A DNA stretch of 64,000 bases from Candidatus Anaeroferrophillus wilburensis (lineage in GTDB: Bacteria; Desulfobacterota; Anaeroferrophillalia; Anaeroferrophillales; Anaeroferrophillaceae): the NCBI GenBank assembly GCA_016934315.1, contig JAFGSY010000044.1, positions 21,836 through 85,835 of the forward strand, read 5' to 3'. A program made the translations under genes and the position numbers. Shown piece by piece: positions 17,874 to 26,551 of the stretch. Under the pieces are notes generated by a model, which saw nothing but the letters and a program-made list of their open reading frames with translations, ran no database searches and was not told where the DNA came from. Numbering within the stretch: the stretch's first letter is position 1; every line of letters begins with the position of its first letter.

Positions 17874-19073
17874 TTAACGAAAAGCGACCGGTTTGTATCT
17901 ACCCGCTTTCAGAGCCGCCACCAGTTCTGTTTCGTTGTTGATCGGCTGGTCAAAACGGGTCGCGTAAACGCCAACAGTGGTTTCATCGTGGGCATCACTG
18001 CCGCCGGTGGCCGGCAGGTTCAGGCGTTCGGCAACTTCGGCGGCTAAGCCGTTTTCCTTATCAGTCACTTTGCCGTTTCGTGCTTCGATGGCATCAACAA
18101 AGCGGAACATCTCCCGGCCAATCGCCTGGTCGGTGGTGAGTCCCACATCGCCCGCACCGAAGGTCAGAAAGCCCCGAAAGGGATGGGCGGCGGCAAGAAA
18201 GCCTCCGGCTGCAGCCACCCGCCGTTTCAGTTCTTCAAGCTTGATGACCCCCTGGATATCCTCATCAAAGCCAAACACCAGCATGTCGCCCTGGTTGGTA
18301 ACGATTTCATTGCCCCGCAGAATAACAAAATCATACTGTTGCCGCAACGTCTCAATCTGTTCAGCGGTCCATACATGGTTATGGTCCGTCAGGCAGATGC
18401 CATCAAGGCCGATGCGCATCGCTTCCTCAATCATGGTTTCTGCGGAGGCCGATGCGCAGGGGGATGCCGGCGACGTGTGAACATGGAGATCAATGATAAA
18501 AGGTCCAGCTTGCTTGTCTTGCCGCATTCTGGCGGCGGTTGTCGTTCTGCTTGATTCAGGCTTTTGGTTTGCCGGCGCCGTGAAAGGTGGTATTGGCGTT
18601 GCTGACCCTGGTTGTGGGCTGCTGTCGGCTGCAATTGATGGCGCCGCCGGTTTGTGCGTTGCTGTTGCCAGTAAAGATCGGCTATTGTTCCCGCCATCCT
18701 TCTGCTGGTTAATGATTTTCACCGCTTCCCGGGCAGCATGGGCACATTCGATCAGGAGATTGGCGTAGTGGCGGCAGGATTTGCGACCGATGGTTTTGTG
18801 GATGGTATCCTCAATGCCGGCGGCCAGGCAGAAGCCGGCGGCTTCCCCAAGAAAGTCCAGGGCACGCGGGCATTCGGGTGTCGTCCAGCGCAGCCAGCGG
18901 CCGACGATGGAGGTGCAGACCAGGTTGTCAATGGTAACCGTAAGATCAATTTCAAGACTGTAGATTGAATCATCCAATACAGCATGTACCAGGATTGTTT
19001 CATCATCCCGGCGAGCCACACTGACCAGTTTGTTGCGCATGAATTCCCGCATGGTAGTATTCTCAAGCCTCAT
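17874..19073 (-). CDS. PHP-domain protein with N-terminal DUF2889-like domain
   Basis: 399 residues. Residues 1-125 form a small alpha/beta domain ending in KTIGRKSCRHYANLLIECAH, which resembles the DUF2889 type. Residues 125-190 are a Ser/Pro/Ala-rich linker. Residues 194-399 are a PHP metallo-phosphoesterase-like domain: DLHVHTSPASPC, GICLTDHNHVW, LRGNEIVTNQGDMLVFG, AAHPFRG, GGSDAHDETTVGVYAT. PHP domains hydrolyse phosphoesters or act in histidinol phosphate or nucleotide metabolism; the substrate is unknown. The next upstream gene encodes a stand-alone homologue of the N-terminal domain. Confidence 0.82.
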   Translation of the reverse strand: MRLENTTMREFMRNKLVSVARRDDETILVHAVLDDSIYSLEIDLTVTIDNLVCTSIVGRWLRWTTPECPRALDFLGEAAGFCLAAGIEDTIHKTIGRKSCRHYANLLIECAHAAREAVKIINQQKDGGNNSRSLLATATHKPAAPSIAADSSPQPGSATPIPPFTAPANQKPESSRTTTAARMRQDKQAGPFIIDLHVHTSPASPCASASAETMIEEAMRIGLDGICLTDHNHVWTAEQIETLRQQYDFVILRGNEIVTNQGDMLVFGFDEDIQGVIKLEELKRRVAAAGGFLAAAHPFRGFLTFGAGDVGLTTDQAIGREMFRFVDAIEARNGKVTDKENGLAAEVAERLNLPATGGSDAHDETTVGVYATRFDQPINNETELVAALKAGRYKPVAFR

Positions 19074-19176
19074 AAAGGGTTAACTGTTGCCGGCCACGTG
19101 ACTGCAGCATCCAACTGGTACTCACCAACCATCTTGGTTGGCCATGGAACGTTGTTTGCGGCAGCAGGATGTCGAT

Positions 19177-19701
19177 TTACCGGGGGGCGCCAGTCGTTTT
19201 TTCAGCCGCCGCCTCAAGTTCCCGTACCAGTGGCCCTCCTTTGGCAAACGCGGCGCAGCGATCGTAGAGTCGGATGCTGTTTTGGACCATATCGGAATAG
19301 AATCTCACTTTCCCCGGCTCGTCATCCGGTGCTTTTAACAGCACTTTCCTGGTCAGTGAGAGGATAATGCCGTGGCAGCACTCCTCGACCATGTAGACCA
19401 CCTGCTCAAGGTTGTCATCACTGCCGATGAGGCCTTTAATGATCTTCAGCATACCGGCACCGACGCGGGTTCCAACAACGTGCTGGAGCCGTGCCTGAAG
19501 GTTGTCAACCGGTTCAAAATACGTGTGATGAAAAAAACCATCGATGGCCGAGATTTCTAAATCGGGCATTTTTACCCTGATCCGGATCTCGGCGTTGGTG
19601 ACGGTATCTGTCAGCCGGCAAACCGATTCCAGCATCTGGTCATTAATCTTTTCCACGCTGGTGTTGCGGTTCATGGAAAATATCAGGATATTGTTGGACA
19701 T
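19177..19701 (-). CDS. DUF2889-like stand-alone protein
   Basis: 174 residues from the ATG at 19701 (AAGGAG upstream); the frame opens further to 19815 but without support. It begins MSNNILIFSMNRNTS and contains IRIRVKMPDLEISAIDGFF, VVGTRVGAGMLKIIKGLIG, LEQVVYMVEECCHGIILSL. Aligned by eye, residues 3-110 match the N-terminal 115 residues of the PHP protein that follows, including spacing of IG and the E-C pair. No catalytic motif is recognised. It and the PHP gene lie in the same direction 103 bp apart and are probably one operon. Confidence 0.7.
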   Translation of the reverse strand: MSNNILIFSMNRNTSVEKINDQMLESVCRLTDTVTNAEIRIRVKMPDLEISAIDGFFHHTYFEPVDNLQARLQHVVGTRVGAGMLKIIKGLIGSDDNLEQVVYMVEECCHGIILSLTRKVLLKAPDDEPGKVRFYSDMVQNSIRLYDRCAAFAKGGPLVRELEAAAEKTTGAPR

Positions 19702-19823
19702 TGTCAGGGATCTCCTTTTTGTCAGATGCCAGTTTACGGAAACTGTTAAAGAGTAGCATGTCTGCTGAAGGGCTGTCAAGGAGTTCCGCCGTACCTGAAT
19801 TGGTAAGTTGAGCATTTTGCTGG

Positions 19824-19862
19824 CAATTTGTCGTTGACAAATTGTTGTTGAACGTCTATTTT
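19824..19862 (+). promoter_or_regulatory. Sigma70 promoter overlapped by palindromic operator candidate
   Basis: TTGACA (19834-19839), 17-bp spacer, TATTTT (19857-19862). The -35 lies in a perfect 9-bp inverted repeat, CAATTTGTC / GACAAATTG (19824-19832 with 19836-19844), three-base centre. It points towards the ferredoxin gene at 20254. An XRE-cupin regulator encoded at the end of that operon is a candidate ligand (inference). Confidence 0.6.
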
Positions 19863-20173
19863 GCCAGTTTGCTGTAAGCGGTGCTCTTGATGATCATTGT
19901 TCAAGGCAGTTGCCGGAGTTCGCGGGGCATCCAGGTTCTGTCAACCAAGGTGAGGGATGGCACCAGGCGTCTGTCGAGCGACGTTTTCCGTTGCACTAGA
20001 GAATGTGCCCACCTGCAGATTGAAGTCGGTGGCAGCTCGTACCATCAATTGCACAATGGTGGCCACCCTTGTTAAAGGATGTTCGGCACCGGATGGTTTT
20101 CTGCCATTGTCGATCAGCATGTGGAGGCTAGGTTTCAATAACCAGGCGGTTAAGAAGACCGGGACCGCAGATT

Positions 20174-20204
20174 AGCCAACCGAACATGGTTGTTTTCCGG
20201 TTGG
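20174..20204 (+). repeat. Inverted repeat in leader of oxidoreductase operon
   Basis: GCCAACCG and CGGTTGGC form an 8-bp perfect stem with a 15-nt loop, about 50 nt before the ferredoxin start. There is no T-tract, so it is not a typical terminator; it may be a leader structure. Confidence 0.45.
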
Positions 20205-20253
20205 CAACGATGTCGCCCGGCGGGTTTTGTCGGCGGTAAGTGGAGAAGAGGTA

Positions 20254-20457
20254 ATGCCCAAAGTTGAGATTAATCAGGAGCGTTGTAAAGGTTGCGGTCT
20301 TTGTCTTGCCGCCTGTCCGGAAGACATTCTGCGGGTGGGGGAAGAGGTCAACCTGAGCGGCTATTATTACGCCGTGGTACTCAATCCGGAAGGCTGCAGC
20401 GGCTGTGCCCTGTGCGCAGAAATGTGTCCGGATCTGGCCATTACGGTGTGGAGGTAG
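20254..20457 (+). CDS. 4Fe-4S dicluster ferredoxin subunit of 2-oxoacid oxidoreductase
   Basis: 67 residues with two 4Fe-4S motifs: CKGCGLCLAACP and CSGCALCAEMCP. Start ATG 20254 follows GGAGAAGAG. It is the delta (ferredoxin-like) subunit that carries electrons from the TPP subunit to external ferredoxin. Only 5 bp separate it from the alpha subunit gene. The order delta-alpha-beta-gamma is common in anaerobic bacteria and archaea. Confidence 0.93.
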   Translation: MPKVEINQERCKGCGLCLAACPEDILRVGEEVNLSGYYYAVVLNPEGCSGCALCAEMCPDLAITVWR

Positions 20458-20462
20458 GCAAG

Positions 20463-21536
20463 ATGCCAGCATTGAAGAAGGTTTTTCTCAAAGGCAATGA
20501 GGCCATCGCCCTAGCAGCGATCAACGCCGGCTGTCATTACTATTTTGGTTATCCCATCACGCCGCAGAATGAAATTCCTGAATACATGGCCAAACATCTG
20601 CCCGAGGTGGGGGGGGAATTTCTCCAGGCGGAAAGTGAAATTGCCTCAATTAATATGATGCTTGGAGCGGCCGCCACCGGCGTCCGGGTGATGACCTCTT
20701 CCAGCGGTCCAGGAATTTCCCTGATGCAGGAAGGCTTCTCCTATTTTGCCGGTAATGAACTGCCGGCCCTAGTGGTCAATATGAGCCGCCAAGGTCCCGG
20801 TCTTGGGGGCATCAATGCGACCCAGGGGGATTACTTCCAGGCGGTTAAGGGGGGCGGCCATGGGGATTACCATCTCATCGTCCTGGTGCCGCACACTGGC
20901 CAGGAGTTGTATGACCTGACCATCAAGGGGTTTGAACTGGCGGAAAAGTATCGTTGTCTGACCCTGCTGCTGGGGGATGCGATTCTCGGCCAGATCAAGG
21001 AACCCATCGATCCCTGGAAGCCGGAACAGGTTGGTGGCGATCCTGACCGTGACTGGCTGATTACCGGTGCCAAAGGACGGCCGCCCCGGCTGATCAAATC
21101 CCTGTACCTTGCTGATGGGGAGATGGAAAAACATAACTGGCGGCTGCAGAAAAAATACCAGCGGATGGCGGCTGAGGATGTGATGGTGGAAACCAGGGAT
21201 ACGGATGATGCCAAACTGGTGGTGGTTGCCTTTGGCAGCATGGCCAGGATTGCCAAAACAGCCATTGTCCGGGCTCGGGAACAGGGGATGCAGGTGGGAC
21301 TGATTCGGCCTATCACTGTTTTTCCCTTTCCTGGTGAGATCATCAGCATGATTTCTGAATCTGTTCCACGATTTCTTGTCTGTGAAATGAATACCGGTCA
21401 GATGGTAGAGGATGTTCGTTTGTCAGTAAGCCGCAATGCGACCGTTGATTTTTATGGCCGGCCGGGGGGTTCTGTGCCGACCCCGGAAGAAATTTTTGAC
21501 CGCATCAAAGAGGCCTATGACGCGTGCCGGCAGTAG
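20463..21536 (+). CDS. vorB: 2-oxoacid:ferredoxin oxidoreductase alpha subunit (VorB-type)
   Basis: 357 residues from ATG 20463; a longer frame that starts inside the ferredoxin gene is rejected. It begins KVFLKGNEAIALAAINAG then CHYYFGYPITPQNEIPEYM, the substrate-binding Y-P-I-T-P block, and SSSGPGISLMQEG. The middle contains VNMSRQGPGLGG, and the C-terminal transketolase-type domain contains IRPITVFPFP. It is closest in look to alpha subunits annotated as 3-methyl-2-oxobutanoate (branched-chain) oxidoreductase VorB, though 2-oxoglutarate (Kor) forms are very similar. It produces acyl-CoA, CO2 and reduced ferredoxin. Confidence 0.88.
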   Translation: MPALKKVFLKGNEAIALAAINAGCHYYFGYPITPQNEIPEYMAKHLPEVGGEFLQAESEIASINMMLGAAATGVRVMTSSSGPGISLMQEGFSYFAGNELPALVVNMSRQGPGLGGINATQGDYFQAVKGGGHGDYHLIVLVPHTGQELYDLTIKGFELAEKYRCLTLLLGDAILGQIKEPIDPWKPEQVGGDPDRDWLITGAKGRPPRLIKSLYLADGEMEKHNWRLQKKYQRMAAEDVMVETRDTDDAKLVVVAFGSMARIAKTAIVRAREQGMQVGLIRPITVFPFPGEIISMISESVPRFLVCEMNTGQMVEDVRLSVSRNATVDFYGRPGGSVPTPEEIFDRIKEAYDACRQ

Positions 21537-21602
21537 CATCCCGTATGGTACACTGGTAATTATCTGCCGTTACTGTAAACCGTTTCCTTATGGGGAGTTT
21601 TC

Positions 21603-22355
21603 ATGAAACAAGTTGTTAAAAGGCCGGCATCACTGACGGATAAAGCTTTCCATTTCTGCCCCGGATGTCATCACGGGATTGTCCACCGTTTGGTTGCCGA
21701 AGCGCTGGATCATTTTAATGTCCGTGAATCAACCATCGGTGTTGCATCGGTGGGCTGTTCCGTCTTTCTCTACGACTATTTTGCCATTGATGTTATTGAG
21801 GCCCCCCATGGGCGGGCTTCGGCGGTGGCCACCGGCACCAAGCGGGTTCTAGATGACCGGGTGGTGTTTACCTACCAGGGAGATGGCGATCTGGCGGCCA
21901 TCGGTACGGCGGAGATTATCCACGCAGCCAACCGGGGCGAAAATATCACCGTGATTTTTGTCAATAACTCCATCTACGGAATGACCGGTGGCCAAATGGC
22001 CCCTACCACGCTGCTGGGCCAGCGGAGTACGACCTCTCCCTACGGCCGGGATTATCATCGTGACGGTTATCCGATCAAAATGACCGAGATGCTGGCGGCC
22101 CTTGAAGGTCCATCGCTGGTGGCGAGGGTGGCGGTGGATAAACCGGCCAATGTCAAGAAAGCCCGCAAGATTATCCGCCAGGCATTTCAAATGCAGGTTG
22201 ACAATAAAGGTTTTTCCTTTGTTGAGGTGCTGTCTGCCTGTCCGACCAATTGGGGCTTGAGTCCCCAGGAGGCGACCAAGCGGGTCAGTGATGAAATGAT
22301 TCCCTATTTCCCGTTGGGGATTTTCAAACAGAAAGATGTAGTTGATGTGCTGTGA
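21603..22355 (+). CDS. 2-oxoacid:ferredoxin oxidoreductase beta subunit (TPP-binding)
   Basis: 250 residues. [18 protein letters not shown] supplies the CxxCH motif. [20 protein letters not shown] then [17 protein letters not shown] is the thiamine-diphosphate/Mg site (GDG...NN). It decarboxylates the 2-oxoacid and transfers the acyl group to CoA together with the alpha subunit. It has a separate Shine-Dalgarno site (GGGGAG) and lies 66 bp after alpha. Confidence 0.93.
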   Translation: MKQVVKRPASLTDKAFHFCPGCHHGIVHRLVAEALDHFNVRESTIGVASVGCSVFLYDYFAIDVIEAPHGRASAVATGTKRVLDDRVVFTYQGDGDLAAIGTAEIIHAANRGENITVIFVNNSIYGMTGGQMAPTTLLGQRSTTSPYGRDYHRDGYPIKMTEMLAALEGPSLVARVAVDKPANVKKARKIIRQAFQMQVDNKGFSFVEVLSACPTNWGLSPQEATKRVSDEMIPYFPLGIFKQKDVVDVL

Positions 22356-22400
22356 TTTCCCGGTGCAGGTAGACGAGCCGGTGGAGAGAAGGAGTGATGA

Positions 22401-22943
22401 ATGTATAGCGATGTAATCATGGCTGGTTTTGGCGGCCAGGGGATTATGCTGATCGGCAATCTGCTGGCCTATGCGGCTATCCATGAGGAAAAAAATGTCA
22501 CCTTTCTGCCGTCATACGGGGTGGAAATGCGGGGTGGTACGGCCAACTGTTCAGTGGTTATCTCTGATCGTGAGATCGGCTCGCCGGTGGTTGGCCTGCC
22601 GAGTTCGTTGATCATCATGAACCGGCCGTCACTGGTCAAGTTTGAAGCGTGGATGAAGCCGGGGGGAGTGTTGATTCTCAACTCATCTCTGGTCCCTGCG
22701 GAGGAGGGCAGCCGTGACGATATCGAGATGATTGCGCTGCCCCTCATCCAGATAGCGCAGGAAGAGGTTGGCAACTCCAAACTGGCCAATATGGTTGCCC
22801 TGGGGGCATATGTGGAGAAAACCGGGGTGGTTGCTGTTGCTGCGGTCCTTGCCGCCTTGGAGGATGCCCTGAACCCTAAATACCATAGCATGATACCGGT
22901 GAATCAGCGAGCCATTGAGCAGGGTGCTGCTCTGGTACGCTGA
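22401..22943 (+). CDS. 2-oxoacid:ferredoxin oxidoreductase gamma subunit
   Basis: 180 residues. DVIMAGFGGQGIMLIGNLLA at the start and PSYGVEMRGGTANCSVVISD are hallmark blocks of the gamma domain, which contributes to CoA binding. It completes the delta-alpha-beta-gamma complex encoded from 20254. GGAGAGAAGGAG precedes the ATG. Confidence 0.93.
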   Translation: MYSDVIMAGFGGQGIMLIGNLLAYAAIHEEKNVTFLPSYGVEMRGGTANCSVVISDREIGSPVVGLPSSLIIMNRPSLVKFEAWMKPGGVLILNSSLVPAEEGSRDDIEMIALPLIQIAQEEVGNSKLANMVALGAYVEKTGVVAVAAVLAALEDALNPKYHSMIPVNQRAIEQGAALVR

Positions 22944-22988
22944 TCTTACCTCTTTCTACCGCATCTTTTCAGACTATGCAGGGAGTGG

Positions 22989-23576
22989 ATGATGACTTGT
23001 GAGACGAAGCCCGTTGAAGCTGTTAAAGTAGGAGAGGCGATCAAGAAAATCAGGGAAAATCAGGGGGTTTCCCTGCAGGAACTGGCCCAGCGGACCGGTT
23101 ATTCAACCGCTGTTCTCTCGCAGATTGAGAACCATCTGGTTTCCCCCTCCCTGGGAACCATGGTCCGTCTGGCAAAGGCTTTGCATGTCCCCCTGGGCGG
23201 CTTTTTCAACCGGGAGGATACGGAACCTTTTACCATTATCCGTCAGCATGAGCGGCAGACGGTTTCCCGTTTTGCTTCAAAAGAGGGGGTACGCTACGGT
23301 TATACCTATGAATCCCTGGGGGCTGGCAAGAAAGACCGGAAGATGGAGCCTTTTGTGGTGACCCTTGAACCGGCAACCATTAAGTCTGATACCTGTTCCA
23401 CCCATGATGGGGAGGAGTTTATCTATGTCCTCGAGGGTAAGATCGATGTGACCATCCTGGAGCATACTGATCTGCTGGAGGCCGGTGACAGTATCTACTA
23501 TGAATCGAGCATTCCCCATCTGGTCCGCTGCCATGGTGACCAGTCGGCGAAAATTCTGGCAGTAGTCCACCCCTGA
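22989..23576 (+). CDS. XRE-cupin transcriptional regulator
   Basis: 195 residues. An N-terminal helix-turn-helix (about 17-72: IKKIRENQGVSLQELAQRTG, STAVLSQIENHLVSPSLGTM) is followed by a C-terminal cupin (about 115-193: HDGEEFIYVLEGKIDV and DSIYYESSIPHLVRC). Such fusions sense a small metabolite in the cupin and regulate nearby metabolic operons. It lies 45 bp after the gamma subunit and is probably part of the operon, so autoregulation through the palindrome at 19824 is a reasonable guess. Confidence 0.88.
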   Translation: MMTCETKPVEAVKVGEAIKKIRENQGVSLQELAQRTGYSTAVLSQIENHLVSPSLGTMVRLAKALHVPLGGFFNREDTEPFTIIRQHERQTVSRFASKEGVRYGYTYESLGAGKKDRKMEPFVVTLEPATIKSDTCSTHDGEEFIYVLEGKIDVTILEHTDLLEAGDSIYYESSIPHLVRCHGDQSAKILAVVHP

Positions 23577-24112
23577 CGAGGGCCGCTGCTTTCAGCTACC
23601 CTGATAGCATAGCTATCTCATGAGATTCCGCCATGGGGTCCAGGGACTTTTTTGCTTTTGTCTGCAACTGCAGGCGCCACCGCCGTATAAGGTCGTGAGG
23701 AATGATGGTTCTCCTTTACGCTCTTCCTCCTGTTTTGTAACCGCCGCATCAAATGACTAGGACTGCCCAGGGTGGTCTGGGTCCGTCTGCCACCCATGCC
23801 GGCCAGCCGTTCCCGGCCGATAGTGCCGTAGCTTTCCCATATCACTATAAGTTTCCCCATGGCAAAATTGCTTGGCCGTAGGTGCTGGAGCTTTGCTATC
23901 CCGGTACTTGTTCCCATGGAGGTGATGGCCAACCAGCGCCATGGTCGTGGCCGCCGGCGATGGTGATAATCGTCAAAAAACTGACCTGCTATGGTGGTGT
24001 TTTTGACTTTCTTTTTCTCAAGAATTATGGGGAATGGGCGAATATTAAAGGGTTAGAGAATTCATAACTACGGTATGCGTTTTGCAATATGATTTTTCAG
24101 AAGGGAGAGAGA
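23577..24112. other. Intergenic region before the flagellar locus
   Basis: 536 bp without a supportable gene. Frames on the minus strand (23618-23932) lack a start context and motifs. A perfect GATAGC-ATA-GCTATC hairpin lies at 23603-23617 just after the XRE-cupin gene without a T-tract, and the motA promoter candidate is at 24071-24086. Confidence 0.5.
24071..24086 (+). promoter_or_regulatory. Candidate sigma54 (-24/-12) promoter for motA operon
   Basis: CGGTATGCGTTTTGCA has GG and GC with exactly 10 bp between them and the TTGCA -12 element. It closely resembles the candidate before flgF (TGGTATGCAAGTTGCA). Transcription would start near 24097, about 16 nt before motA. Confidence 0.6.
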
Positions 24113-24871
24113 ATGGATTTTTCAACCATCATTGGCGTTATTTCCGCCTTTTTTCTGGTTTTTCTGGCGATTGCCGGTGGCAGCGGTTTTGCTGTGTTCT
24201 GGAACTATCCCTCATCGTTGATTGTTCTGGGTGGAACATTGGGGGCTACCTTTATCAACTATCCTTTGACGGAAGTTATTGGCATTCTCAAGGTAGTGAA
24301 AAATGCTTTTTTTGAAAAATCCTTCCCGGTGTGGGAAACTATCGATGAATTGGTGGAATTATCCCGTAAGTCGCGTAAAAGCGGCATCCTGGCTTTGGAA
24401 GATGCCAGCCAGGTGGCCAGCGATCTGTTCCTGCGAAAGGGTCTGACCCTGTTGGTTGATGGCCTGGATTCAGCGGCAATTGAAGATATTATGATCATTG
24501 ATATGGACTCCACCAGGGAGCGTCACCAGTTGGGTGCTGAGGTGTTGACCAGTATGGGTAATATGGCGCCGGCCATGGGGTTGATCGGCACCCTTATCGG
24601 ACTGGTGCAGATGCTGCAGACCATGGATGAGCCTGCCGGTATTGGCCCGGCAATGGCCGTTGCTTTGCTCACCACTTTTTATGGGGCCATCCTGGCAAAT
24701 TTTATTTTCCTGCCCCTGGCCGGCAAGTTAAAGCGGAAGAGCCAGCAGGAAATCTTTGTCAAAGGGTTGGTTCTTGAAGGGGTCCTATCCATTGCCCGGG
24801 GAGAAAATCCTCGGATCATGCAGCATAAGCTGGAAGCTTTTCTGCCCCCAGCGATCCGTCGGGAGGGATAA
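24113..24871 (+). CDS. motA: Flagellar stator protein MotA
   Basis: 252 residues from ATG 24113 (GAAGGGAGAGAG ahead). There are four membrane helices: near 1-25, 28-50 (SSLIVLGGTLGATFINYP), about 145-170 (MGNMAPAMGLIGTLIGLVQM) and about 180-205 (GPAMAVALLTTFYGAILANF). A cytoplasmic loop carries the torque-generating charges between helices 2 and 3. The conserved Pro in helix 3 and the GTLIGLV block are present. It assembles 5:2 with MotB. Its stop codon is followed directly by the first motB. Confidence 0.95.
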   Translation: MDFSTIIGVISAFFLVFLAIAGGSGFAVFWNYPSSLIVLGGTLGATFINYPLTEVIGILKVVKNAFFEKSFPVWETIDELVELSRKSRKSGILALEDASQVASDLFLRKGLTLLVDGLDSAAIEDIMIIDMDSTRERHQLGAEVLTSMGNMAPAMGLIGTLIGLVQMLQTMDEPAGIGPAMAVALLTTFYGAILANFIFLPLAGKLKRKSQQEIFVKGLVLEGVLSIARGENPRIMQHKLEAFLPPAIRREG

Positions 24872-25657
24872 ATGGCCGCTCAGCTCGACAGCGCTAAAAA
24901 CAGATATCGCTCATTGATGTCGACCGGTGGTCAGGACAGTTTTGCTGTTTTAATGGCAGCGTTGAGTATGATTTTATTGGCTTTCTTTATTCTGCTCTAT
25001 TCCATTGCAGTTATTGACGATCAGCGGCGGTTGGCGGCGCTCGATTCCCTGCTCGGCAGTTTTGGTTTTATGCCGGGCGGCTTCAGTGTTTCCGAAAATC
25101 AGCGCGATCGTCTTTTGCAGCTACCATCGCTGGTCAGCGACAATGCCAACGCGCTGGATACGGCCCTGCGGGATTTTCTCGTCCAGCGGGGCATTGCCGA
25201 TGGGGTCACCGTCCGCCAGCTGAAGGATGGGGTTGCCGTTGACTTGGAGAATACGCTGCTTTTTTCTTCAGGCTCCTATGACCTGTCCGCGGATGGTGAG
25301 CAGGTGCTGCTCAAGCTTGCCAATCTGCTGCGTCCAGTAGAGGAACTGCAGCTGAGCATTAAAGGGTATTGTGATGCGGTGCCGGTAAAAGCCGGAAATC
25401 CTGTGCCATCCAATATATCGCTGGCAGCCCTGAGGGCGGCCACCGTTTTTCGCCAGTTGGTTCATCATGGCGGCCTTGATCCTGACAGGATGCAGGTCCA
25501 AGGATTTGGTTCAACCGGAAGTACCGCCGGGGAAGGATCAGCAACGCAGCGGCGGGTTGAAATCGTGATTAGGGGAGGAGCGATTGCCGCCGATCAGCGT
25601 CGGCAGCAGAGGACGTATCGCTTTAAAGGTTTTTCCCTTCCCATTACCGGAAAATAA
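24872..25657 (+). CDS. MotB-like OmpA-domain protein lacking the channel Asp
   Basis: 261 residues, starting on the base after the motA stop. It has one N-terminal membrane helix (about 23-45) and a periplasmic OmpA peptidoglycan-binding domain (about 115-240: NTLLFSSGSYDLSADGEQVL, GYCDAVPVKA, NISLAALRAATVFRQL, VQGFGSTGSTAG). When its FFILLYS is aligned with FFVLLIS of the second MotB in this operon, the position of the proton-carrying Asp is Ala30. The usual W-x-x-T-[FL]-x-D motif is absent. It may be a non-conducting partner of the second MotB or of the stator ring. Confidence 0.85.
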   Translation: MAAQLDSAKNRYRSLMSTGGQDSFAVLMAALSMILLAFFILLYSIAVIDDQRRLAALDSLLGSFGFMPGGFSVSENQRDRLLQLPSLVSDNANALDTALRDFLVQRGIADGVTVRQLKDGVAVDLENTLLFSSGSYDLSADGEQVLLKLANLLRPVEELQLSIKGYCDAVPVKAGNPVPSNISLAALRAATVFRQLVHHGGLDPDRMQVQGFGSTGSTAGEGSATQRRVEIVIRGGAIAADQRRQQRTYRFKGFSLPITGK

Positions 25658-25700
25658 CGAATGATTGATCCGGCAAGGGTGGATCAGGTGAAGGTGGCGC

Positions 25701-26468
25701 ATGGCAAGTCGGAAGCGTAGGGGGCAGTATCAGATGTCGGGCAGGAATAATGCCTGGATGGTGACCCTGTCAGACCTGCTGGTACTGATGCTTACCTTTT
25801 TTGTCCTGTTGATTTCCATGTCTTCGATGGATAAAAAAACTTTCAAGAAGATGTTTGGGGTGCTGCCCGCTTCGCTCGGGGTTCTCCATCTTGGGGGGGG
25901 GACGCCATCAGTGGACAGGAAGGAGACGTTGATTGTGCCGTCGACCCTCAGTCCCCGGGCCATTACTGATCTGGCGGCCCTGCGTAAACTGTCTCCCGCC
26001 TTATCCCGGCTGTTGGATGACCTGGAGACTCAGGCGCCACCGGACAGTCTGGTAGTGAAGGCAGTGAATGATGACTTGGAACTCGAAGTTGCCGCGGATT
26101 TTCTTTTTGGCACCCTTGATGCGACCCTGAAAAAAGCTGGCCGGCCGTTTTTAGCGTTGCTGGCAGCATTCATTGCCGATCAGTCTGATCCCCTGCTCAT
26201 TGAGGTGTACACCGATAACTTTCCCCTGCATACGGCAGCCTTTCCTGATAACTGGGTATTGGCTGCGGTTCGCGGTCATGTCATCGCCAGCCAACTGAGG
26301 CAGCAAGGTATTAAAGAGGATCGCATGTCTTTGGCGGCTTTTGGCCCTGACCGGCCACTGGTGGCCAATGATACCCCGGAACACCGGTCCCGTAACCGGC
26401 GGATTGTTATGAAGTTGTCCGGTTGGGTTAGCCGACTGAATCCACCGGCCGAAAATAGTGACAGCTAA
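25701..26468 (+). CDS. motB: Flagellar stator protein MotB (canonical)
   Basis: 255 residues. The N-terminal helix WMVTLSDLLVLMLTFFVLL carries the conserved Asp25 that conducts the ion; the plug-like segment follows (SSMDKKTFKKMFG). The OmpA domain spans about 125-245 (LEVAADFLFGTLDATLKKAG, YTDNFPLH, LAAFGPDRPLV, HRSRNRRIVMKL). It anchors the stator to peptidoglycan. Two motB-type genes in a row after one motA are unusual and noted as a finding. Confidence 0.93.
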   Translation: MASRKRRGQYQMSGRNNAWMVTLSDLLVLMLTFFVLLISMSSMDKKTFKKMFGVLPASLGVLHLGGGTPSVDRKETLIVPSTLSPRAITDLAALRKLSPALSRLLDDLETQAPPDSLVVKAVNDDLELEVAADFLFGTLDATLKKAGRPFLALLAAFIADQSDPLLIEVYTDNFPLHTAAFPDNWVLAAVRGHVIASQLRQQGIKEDRMSLAAFGPDRPLVANDTPEHRSRNRRIVMKLSGWVSRLNPPAENSDS

Positions 26469-26551
26469 CCCCTGTGTTGCTGACGCCTTAAGAGTAAGAA
26501 GAATACTGCCACTGGTATGGTGAGCAGAAAGCGTTGACGAGGAGATCTCTC

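Larger units (their letters stand above)
19702..20253. other. Intergenic region upstream of the 2-oxoacid oxidoreductase operon
   Basis: About 550 bp with no convincing gene; the short frames here lack motifs. It holds a palindrome overlapping a strong sigma70-like promoter on + (19824-19862) and a hairpin at 20174-20204. It would give the downstream operon a roughly 385-nt leader. Confidence 0.55.

Noticed and set aside
20292..20462. Extended start of the alpha subunit into the ferredoxin gene
   Set aside because: The extension is an out-of-frame reading of the ferredoxin Cys motifs; ATG 20463 matches the family start.
23618..23932. Minus-strand frames in the intergenic region before motA
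   Set aside because: Low-quality peptide with no motif and no start context; could be decayed coding DNA but nothing supports a named element.
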